NCBI GenBank assembly: GCA_945787925.1
Contig: CALZJY010000169.1
Span: forward strand, 1 to 5,162
DNA: 5,162 bases
Reading direction: 5' to 3'
DNA from: an uncultured Anaerosporobacter sp.
GTDB taxonomy: Bacteria > Bacillota > Clostridia > Lachnospirales > Lachnospiraceae
A program made the position numbers and the translations under genes. The notes under the pieces were generated by a model, which saw only the letters and a list, made by a program, of their open reading frames with translations, did no database searches and was not told the DNA's origin. Below, piece by piece: positions 1-5,162 of this stretch (the stretch's first letter is position 1; every line of letters starts with the position of its first letter).

Positions 1-2673
1 TTATCCGACATTACGGATGAAGTATTGCAGGAACGTAAGTTAAAAATGTTTCAAAAAAGATATAAGACGGTATTGTCCATTACCTCTGAGTTAGTGTTTG
101 AATATGATATACGAAACGATACGATGTATTATTTTGGACACGGGGAGAAAACGCTACACAGGCCAGAATGTGTTGAAAACTTTGGAGAGTATATTTTGGG
201 CGAAGGCCTAGATGGAGAACGCCTCACGCCAGAGAGCCGTGCAATCATTCAAACTGCGCAAGAAAGAATAAAGCAGAATTGGGATAGCTTAAAGGAAGCT
301 CATATTGCATATGAATATCCGGATGGACGGAAACAGTGGATTTATATAGTAGGAAAATACGTATTGGATGATCAGGGAAAGATAGATCGGGTCATTGGAA
401 AGCTAAGTGATGTGACAGATCAAAAGCAGACGGAAGAAACATTGCTTAGAAAGGCAAGAATGGATGCGCTTACAAATATTGATAATAGAGATTGTGCAAA
501 GGAAGAAATCAATCAATATGTAGCAAATCATGCGTCGGGCTATAAACCATCGTTGTTGATCTTAGACATTGATAATTTCAAGGGAATTTATGATAGCTAT
601 GGACATGAGGAAGGTAATCGAGTACGGGTCCATGTGGCGGGCATTCTTATAAAAGAATTCCGTAGCACGGATATCATTGCAAGTCTTGGAGAAGAAAAGT
701 TCATCGTCTTTATGAAGGATATCACGTCCTCTGAAAACGTATATGAAAAGGCAAACCGTGTTTTAAAGCAGATTCAACAGGAAATACAATGGGTAAGCGT
801 AAGCATTGGAATCAGCATATTAGAGGAAGACGAGGCGACGTTTGACATTTTATATGATACTGCAGAACAAGCCCTCTACCAAGCAAAAGCAAAAGGAAAG
901 AACCAGTTTATATGCTATCAAGAGATGGGAGAACTAAGGCCATTACAAGGACGCTATAAACTAGCCCCTCCACAAGAACAGACGGGCTTTGTATCCCAGG
1001 GAATACTAGAACAACTGATAGACAGATATGACTGGGTATATCGAGTGAATCTAGAAGAAGACACGGTACAGTATTGGATTCCGAAGTCTCAAGAGGGGAT
1101 TCACATAACTTCTTACCGAGTGATGTACGATAAATTACAGGAAGGGATGCCGACAAAAGAGGAAAAAGAGGCATTCGAGCGTAAGTTCCACCCACAAAAC
1201 TTAGAAAAGCAGTTTAATAGTTTGTCCCATAAGCAAACTCATTATGTCAGAATGCAGGAACAAGATGGGAAGCAGAATTGGTATCTGGTAGAGTCATTCG
1301 TTCCAGACCCGAATAAGAACGAAGAAGGAATTCTGTTCTTAGTAAAGGATGTGCAGGAAGAAAATATCAAGAGGATTCAGACACTCGAAGAACAAGAGTC
1401 AGAGCAAGGAGACATCAGCTATGACGGGCTTACCGGACTTTACCAAGAAAGAAAATTCTATGAGGAAGCGAAGAGAAAGCTCTGTGAAGACGAGCAAAAA
1501 CAGTATGCAATCATATCCTTCGACGTGGATAATTTCCGTGTGTTAAATGATATTTATGGAGAAAGCATAGGAAACAAAATCCTTTGCTACCTAGGCGAAG
1601 TATTGCGAGATATGGAGATTGAGGATAAGCTGTATTCAAGATATTGGGCGGATCGCTTTACTGTATTTATGTCGTATAAGGAGCGAGCAGATATCTTGTT
1701 GGCAATCGATGAAATTCGTGAAAAATGCAGCGTGTTACCATGGATTAGTGGAGAATTAAAACTTTCCTTTGGGGTGTACCAGATTGCAAACCGCCGTGTT
1801 CCATTACGTTTGATGTGTGACTGGGCAAGGCTGGCAGAAGAAACCGTAAAAGGACTTAGCATGCAGTATTATGCCTTTTATAATGAAGAATATCGAACTC
1901 AATTAGTAGAACGACAACTGATTGAAGACGAGATGAACAAGGCGCTAGAAGAGGGACAATTCCTAATGTATTTACAACCAAAATACAGTCTGGAAACGAA
2001 TCAGGTAATCGGTGCCGAAGCACTTGTTCGATGGAAGCATCCAACCAAGGGAATGATTCCACCGGATAAATTCATCCCACTGTTCGAAAAGAATGGATTC
2101 ATCATCAAACTCGATGAGTTTATTTGGGAAGAGGCATGTAAGAAGATTAAGAAGTGGATGGATATGGGGATCGAAGTCCCAATCTCCGTCAATATTTCAA
2201 GAATGCATACTTATGATACAGGATTTGTGGAGAAGCTTGTAAATATGGTAGAACGATACAAGATTCCAGTACACCTTCTCCAACTAGAATTTACAGAGAG
2301 TATGATTGTAGAACATGAGCAGGCCTTGGTATCGTTAATGTATCGATTAAAGGAGCATGGATTTACGCTTCTTATGGATGATTTTGGAAGTGGATATTCT
2401 TCCTTAAACATGCTTAAGAATGTGCCGATCGATATTATTAAGTTGGATCGAATCTTCTTTGAAGATATTATGGTAAATACAAGAGGGAAAGTAATTATCG
2501 AAGCCTCCATCCGTATGATTCATCAACTAGACTTAGATGTTACGGCAGAAGGAATCGAGAATAAAGAGCATATTGAATTCCTAAATAAATGCCATTGCAA
2601 CACAGGACAAGGCTATTTTTATGCCAAACCAATGGATGTACAAGAATTTGAATTGAATTGTATCAATATATAG
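1..2673 (+). CDS. PAS/GGDEF/EAL protein, predicted c-di-GMP phosphodiesterase (5' end missing)
   Basis: This is the C-terminal 890 residues of a multidomain signalling protein, numbered here from base 1. The frame is open from base 1 and starts LSDITDE, a typical PAS-domain end, so the true start lies upstream; the TTG at base 25 is not credible. Domains in order: PAS tail (1-7); PAS (about 17-141, ending LSDVTDQK); GGDEF-like (about 153-306) with GEEKF at 230-234; a diverged PAS-like segment (about 330-455); a second GGDEF-like domain (about 473-630) with WADRF at 549-553; EAL (about 640-885). The EAL domain has its metal- and substrate-site residues in place: E673 of EAL, N731, E763, D793/D794 of DDFGSGYSSL, K814, E850 and Q870. 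It should therefore hydrolyse c-di-GMP to pGpG. Both GGDEF motifs are degenerate, so synthase activity is unlikely. No membrane segment is visible, but the missing N-terminus could carry one. The family call is firm; the activity is inferred. Confidence 0.93.
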   Translation, partial: LSDITDEVLQERKLKMFQKRYKTVLSITSELVFEYDIRNDTMYYFGHGEKTLHRPECVENFGEYILGEGLDGERLTPESRAIIQTAQERIKQNWDSLKEAHIAYEYPDGRKQWIYIVGKYVLDDQGKIDRVIGKLSDVTDQKQTEETLLRKARMDALTNIDNRDCAKEEINQYVANHASGYKPSLLILDIDNFKGIYDSYGHEEGNRVRVHVAGILIKEFRSTDIIASLGEEKFIVFMKDITSSENVYEKANRVLKQIQQEIQWVSVSIGISILEEDEATFDILYDTAEQALYQAKAKGKNQFICYQEMGELRPLQGRYKLAPPQEQTGFVSQGILEQLIDRYDWVYRVNLEEDTVQYWIPKSQEGIHITSYRVMYDKLQEGMPTKEEKEAFERKFHPQNLEKQFNSLSHKQTHYVRMQEQDGKQNWYLVESFVPDPNKNEEGILFLVKDVQEENIKRIQTLEEQESEQGDISYDGLTGLYQERKFYEEAKRKLCEDEQKQYAIISFDVDNFRVLNDIYGESIGNKILCYLGEVLRDMEIEDKLYSRYWADRFTVFMSYKERADILLAIDEIREKCSVLPWISGELKLSFGVYQIANRRVPLRLMCDWARLAEETVKGLSMQYYAFYNEEYRTQLVERQLIEDEMNKALEEGQFLMYLQPKYSLETNQVIGAEALVRWKHPTKGMIPPDKFIPLFEKNGFIIKLDEFIWEEACKKIKKWMDMGIEVPISVNISRMHTYDTGFVEKLVNMVERYKIPVHLLQLEFTESMIVEHEQALVSLMYRLKEHGFTLLMDDFGSGYSSLNMLKNVPIDIIKLDRIFFEDIMVNTRGKVIIEASIRMIHQLDLDVTAEGIENKEHIEFLNKCHCNTGQGYFYAKPMDVQEFELNCINI

Positions 2674-2677
2674 AAGG

Positions 2678-2713
2678 AAAAATCCCGATATTAGGAAAAA
2701 TATCGGGATTTTT
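2678..2713. terminator. Bidirectional intrinsic terminator between convergent genes
   Basis: A perfect 15-bp inverted repeat lies here, with arms AAAAATCCCGATATT (2678-2692) and AATATCGGGATTTTT (2699-2713) around a 6-nt loop. The arms end in A and T runs, so each strand reads a hairpin followed by T residues. It begins 5 bases after the stop of the EAL gene and lies 10 bases beyond the stop of the LtaS-like gene on the other strand. It can therefore end transcripts from both sides. It nearly fills the 49-bp gap between the two stop codons. Confidence 0.9.
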
Positions 2714-2722
2714 CTTTCTGCA

Positions 2723-4861
2723 TCAGTCTTTTGCCAAGGCAGGAATTGTTCGATAAAAATCAGTCGTTAGAATCAATTCCGATGCCTTTAACTTATAACT
2801 TACGATTTTTTTCATTGCCGCTACATACTCTGTGATTTCCGAATGACTCATTTCAACCCCTTTGGCTGGAGTGAATTCCCCAGTGAAGCGGTTATAGAGA
2901 CCTTTTTCAGTCAGCCAGCTATTGGAGCAGAAATGAACTAGTCCCGGAGAGTCGGATAGGATGTCACTTCCCATAAGGAGTCTAGAGTCATAGTTCAATC
3001 CAAGCAGGTTTGAAAGGGTAGGAAGGATATCAACCTGGCAACAAGGCTTATCGACTTCTACAGGCTCTTTCATACTGCCAGACCATAGGATCAAGCTATT
3101 CTTATATACATCAAAATCAATGTTCTTTTCATTTAAAGTTTCTAGATTGTCTGCGCCAAAAGTCTTTCCAGCAAGTTCTTCAAGTATATCGCAATCACCA
3201 TAAGGGATATGGTCAGGTGCCATACAGATTACGGTATTGTCTAATTTTCCAGCCTTCTCTAAGGAGTCAAGAAGGTAGGTAAGCCCTTTTTCTAATTCAA
3301 GGTTTGCAGCAATATAAGCCTTAGTCTTTTCAGAGTAAGGAAGATTCGCTACTGCATCGGCATTCTTTACTGCCATTTGGTCACTCCCAAATCCATATGG
3401 AAGATGGCCGCTTAAGGTCAAATAATAGAGGTTGAAGCGCTTGTCATCTGGCAGTTTCATATACTGGTCTATGGTCTGTTCAAACAGGTAATAATCAGAT
3501 TGAGGCCAAAGGTTCTTTCCGTTTGAATTCTTTTCCATCGTAAGGCCGCTTCCGCTTTGATGCCAATCATATCCGAGAAGAGGATGGGACTGGCTGCGTC
3601 CATACATTTCCCCATTGCAGTGATAGCCTTCCGAATCGTAGTTTAGCTTGTTTAGCTGGTTTGCCAAGGTAAGTGGCAGATACGTCTTATTAGAACCGAT
3701 ATACTGCATGCTGATTGGATTGCCATTCTTAGGGTAGAGTCCGACCATGTTCTGACACTCGCCACCAGAGGTGCTTGTAAAATGGAGGGCAGTATAGAAG
3801 TTGGTAAAATGAAAGCCCTCATGTGTCAGCTTATACAACGTTGGGGTAAGTTCTTTGTCGATCATATAGCCCGAGAAACCCTCCGCAGTAATGAAAATCA
3901 CATTATAATCCTTAAACATCCCGGTATATTTATTCTTATTGGTTCCTTCTAAGGAAGCAAAATACTTATCAAGCCATTTGACATTGGCGTTTGGAGCAGA
4001 TTTTGCAAGAGAGGCAAAATCGATGTCCATCACATTAGAAGAGGTGTCCTGTGCTGGTTCTGCAGAGGAATCTGGAGTGGCATCTGGTTTGGAAGGAGTG
4101 ACGGTATAAGGAGCTGGTTTTTTTTGCGTTCCGCCAAGTGTCTTATTCAGAACTTGAAAATCGTCATTTAAATCCACATTGGTATCGACCCCTACGATGC
4201 TATGTTTGATATCAAGACGGAGCATTGTTAGTACGCCTAGCTTTTCTACCTGGTCTTCAATGTTCTTATCGGTATGATAGAGATTCATAGGAAGAAATTC
4301 CGTATCCTCTTTCCATCCTAATTGTAAGGAAGAAAGAGCTAGGAAATGAAAGACAATGCCTAATGATAAAACGATAAGGTTAGGGGCAAGCCGAATCTTA
4401 CGGTACGTAAATAGGGTATGGCTTAATAGGACCAAAAGCAAAAATGGCAGAAAGAACAAGAATAATCCATCCCAATGAGCAGTAATGCCATTGATAATCG
4501 CTTCCTTGTAGTCGAGTAACTTGTTGTTGGCTGCCGTTTCTGCAGAACTGATTAACTGATAGTAAGACTGCAGGATAAACTTGCATTCCATCTCGATACA
4601 ATAGACAAGGCATCCGAGGAAGCCAATGATATACGTAAACAATCGGTTGAACGACCGATTGCGGGTGATTTGTGTTAAAAAAGAGCATAAAAGTCCAAAA
4701 GAAATGCCAAATAAAACGTAAATGATGGTATACTGCATTGGCATTTTCATATATAAATGGAATACAAGCTCAAGATAAGCAAACATAATAGGAAAATATA
4801 AAATCGGACCGAGTGCACCGAGCCTCCTTATGGTAGGGGTAGAATGCTTTTTTAGTATCAT
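2723..4861 (-). CDS. LtaS-like membrane phosphoglycerol transferase (sulfatase/alkaline phosphatase fold)
   Basis: This is a complete 712-residue protein resembling lipoteichoic acid synthase, which moves glycerol-phosphate from phosphatidylglycerol onto a growing chain outside the cell. Five hydrophobic segments (about 17-37, 43-63, 73-90, 131-151, 160-180) match the five-helix LtaS topology. A long linker, rich in Pro, Ser and Thr at about 241-276, precedes the extracellular catalytic domain (about 318-640). Likely metal and active-site residues are E327 (in ITAEGF), nucleophile T364 (in STSGGE, before GLYPKNG), H486 (in LSGHLPY) and D550/H551 (in APDH). Arylsulfatases need a CxPxR-type motif, which is absent. 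The protein is somewhat longer than the roughly 650 residues of Staphylococcus LtaS. The ATG at 4861 is supported by an AGGAGG six bases upstream. The gene stands alone, converging on the EAL gene. It could instead be an LtaP-like primase or act on another phosphoglycerol-decorated polymer, so no symbol is given. Confidence 0.88.
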   Translation of the reverse strand: MILKKHSTPTIRRLGALGPILYFPIMFAYLELVFHLYMKMPMQYTIIYVLFGISFGLLCSFLTQITRNRSFNRLFTYIIGFLGCLVYCIEMECKFILQSYYQLISSAETAANNKLLDYKEAIINGITAHWDGLFLFFLPFLLLVLLSHTLFTYRKIRLAPNLIVLSLGIVFHFLALSSLQLGWKEDTEFLPMNLYHTDKNIEDQVEKLGVLTMLRLDIKHSIVGVDTNVDLNDDFQVLNKTLGGTQKKPAPYTVTPSKPDATPDSSAEPAQDTSSNVMDIDFASLAKSAPNANVKWLDKYFASLEGTNKNKYTGMFKDYNVIFITAEGFSGYMIDKELTPTLYKLTHEGFHFTNFYTALHFTSTSGGECQNMVGLYPKNGNPISMQYIGSNKTYLPLTLANQLNKLNYDSEGYHCNGEMYGRSQSHPLLGYDWHQSGSGLTMEKNSNGKNLWPQSDYYLFEQTIDQYMKLPDDKRFNLYYLTLSGHLPYGFGSDQMAVKNADAVANLPYSEKTKAYIAANLELEKGLTYLLDSLEKAGKLDNTVICMAPDHIPYGDCDILEELAGKTFGADNLETLNEKNIDFDVYKNSLILWSGSMKEPVEVDKPCCQVDILPTLSNLLGLNYDSRLLMGSDILSDSPGLVHFCSNSWLTEKGLYNRFTGEFTPAKGVEMSHSEITEYVAAMKKIVSYKLKASELILTTDFYRTIPALAKD

Positions 4862-4867
4862 ACAAAT

Positions 4868-4873
4868 CCTCCT
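4868..4873 (-). promoter_or_regulatory. Ribosome binding site of the LtaS-like gene
   Basis: The minus strand reads AGGAGG here, a full Shine-Dalgarno core, six bases before the ATG whose first base is 4861. It fixes the start codon and suggests efficient translation. Confidence 0.88.
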
Positions 4874-4926
4874 GTAAAAAAATGTAAAAATAATTACTAA
4901 TAATATACCATAAAATGTAAAAAAAT
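4873..4926. repeat. Pair of 11-bp direct repeats in the LtaS-like promoter region
   Basis: TGTAAAAAAAT occurs exactly at 4873-4883 and again at 4916-4926, 43 bases apart start to start, or about four DNA helix turns. A shorter copy, TGTAAAAA, lies at 4883-4890. One long copy touches the ribosome binding site; the other overlaps the proximal -35 and spacer. They could be operator half-sites or simply chance repeats in AT-rich DNA. Confidence 0.4.
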
Positions 4927-4929
4927 CAA
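4902..4929 (-). promoter_or_regulatory. Candidate promoter for the LtaS-like gene (proximal)
   Basis: On the minus strand, TTGATT (4924-4929) is followed after 16 bases by TATATT (4902-4907). These match the housekeeping consensus at 4 of 6 and 5 of 6 positions. A start site just downstream would give a leader of about 30 bases ending in the AGGAGG. The surrounding DNA is almost all A and T, so chance matches are likely and this is only a candidate. Confidence 0.4.
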
Positions 4930-4938
4930 GAATAGTTT

Positions 4939-4967
4939 ATTATAATATTATTTACAATTTTATACAA
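4939..4967 (-). promoter_or_regulatory. Alternative promoter for the LtaS-like gene (distal)
   Basis: A perfect TATAAT lies at 4939-4944 on the minus strand. The hexamer 17 bases upstream is TTGTAT (4962-4967), a weak -35 matching only the TTG. The -10 is better than that of the proximal candidate but the -35 is worse. Either or both could be used, and the high AT content limits confidence. Confidence 0.35.
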
Positions 4968-4998
4968 TAATTATGCCTTTATTATAGAAGAATACAGC

Positions 4999-5029
4999 AA
5001 AAAAACCCAGACAACAATTGTGTCTGGGT
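4999..5029 (-). terminator. Intrinsic terminator of the truncated upstream gene
   Basis: A 9-bp perfect stem (ACCCAGACA at 5005-5013 pairing with TGTCTGGGT at 5021-5029) encloses a 7-nt loop. Read on the minus strand, the stem is followed by seven T residues (plus-strand A run 4999-5005). It starts six bases after the TAA of the gene ending at 5036. It should separate that gene's transcript from the LtaS-like gene, which then needs its own promoter. Confidence 0.85.
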
Positions 5030-5035
5030 AAAAAT

Positions 5036-5162
5036 TTATTTATCAAGTTCTTTTAATTGTGGTTTATCGAATTTGAAGTAATAGAACACTAGCATACCTG
5101 CTAACGTAGCGCCACCAGCAAGTAATCCCAAATAGCCATTTTTCAAGAAACCAGCAACAAGG
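5036..5162 (-). CDS. C-terminal fragment of a membrane protein, possibly a transporter
   Basis: The last 41 codons of a gene running off the right edge end with TAA at 5036-5038. The peptide has a Gly/Ala/Leu-rich hydrophobic stretch (LGLLAGGATLAGMLVFYYF) followed by a short charged tail, FDKPQLKELDK. This looks like the final transmembrane helix and cytoplasmic tail of a polytopic protein. The tail recalls the C-termini of sugar:cation symporters of the major facilitator type, but that is a weak impression from one helix and no family signature is present. That it is coding is supported by the open frame, the amphipathic tail and the terminator directly after the stop. Confidence 0.7.
   Translation of the reverse strand, partial: LVAGFLKNGYLGLLAGGATLAGMLVFYYFKFDKPQLKELDK

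Noticed and set aside
25..27. TTG as start codon of the EAL gene
   Set aside because: The frame is open to base 1 and encodes a PAS-domain ending, and no ribosome binding site precedes the TTG.
457..1890. Active diguanylate cyclase (bifunctional synthase/phosphodiesterase)
   Set aside because: Both signature motifs are degenerate (GEEKF and WADRF), and the first domain has also lost conserved guanine- and metal-site neighbours.
908..2510. Several overlapping short open frames, mostly on the minus strand, inside the EAL gene
   Set aside because: They lie wholly within a well-supported coding region, lack ribosome binding sites and recognisable domains, and look like shadows of the real frame.
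4398..4688. A 96-residue open frame on the minus strand inside the LtaS-like gene
   Set aside because: It overlaps the transmembrane part of the larger, better-supported gene on the same strand in another frame, and has no features of its own.
2723..4861. Arylsulfatase
   Set aside because: There is no Cys/Ser-x-Pro-x-Arg maturation motif; the five N-terminal membrane helices and the Thr-based active site fit LtaS-type enzymes instead.
5005..5029. Terminator acting on the plus strand as well
   Set aside because: On the plus strand the stem is followed by TAAAAATTTATT instead of a T tract, and no plus-strand gene ends there.
1..5162. A functional operon linking c-di-GMP signalling and teichoic acid synthesis
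   Set aside because: The two genes are convergent and separated by a strong terminator, so proximity alone does not support a shared system.

Overview
The window looks like chromosomal DNA of a low-GC Gram-positive bacterium, most likely a clostridium of the Lachnospiraceae type. That placement is an inference from three things: the AT-rich composition with almost GC-free intergenic DNA, a strong AGGAGG ribosome binding site, and a lipoteichoic-acid-synthase-type membrane enzyme beside a large PAS/GGDEF/EAL signalling protein. No rRNA, tRNA, mobile element or CRISPR array is visible.

Layout. Bases 1-2673 (+) are the 3' part of a long cyclic-di-GMP signalling gene whose 5' end lies outside the window. 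The frame is open from base 1 and begins with the tail of a PAS domain. The visible order is PAS tail, PAS, degenerate GGDEF, PAS-like, degenerate GGDEF, EAL. Bases 2678-2713 hold a perfect 15-bp inverted repeat that serves as a shared terminator for two convergent genes. Bases 2723-4861 (-) encode a complete 712-residue LtaS-like, five-helix membrane phosphoglycerol transferase with an extracellular alkaline-phosphatase-superfamily domain. Bases 4862-5035 form a very AT-rich spacer carrying that gene's ribosome binding site, candidate promoters, and the terminator of the next gene upstream. Bases 5036-5162 (-) are the last 41 codons of another membrane protein, possibly a transporter.

Function. 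The EAL domain keeps every residue expected for c-di-GMP hydrolysis, whereas both GGDEF domains have lost their synthase signature. The protein is therefore predicted to be a sensor-controlled c-di-GMP phosphodiesterase. The first dead GGDEF domain still has an RxxD inhibitory-site motif at the canonical spacing, so it may have become a c-di-GMP (or GTP) sensing module. The LtaS-like enzyme should act outside the membrane on glycerol-phosphate polymers such as lipoteichoic acid. The two genes converge and do not share a transcript, so the sequence gives no direct evidence that they work together. No clearly new multi-gene system was found; the most unusual item is the double-degenerate GGDEF architecture.
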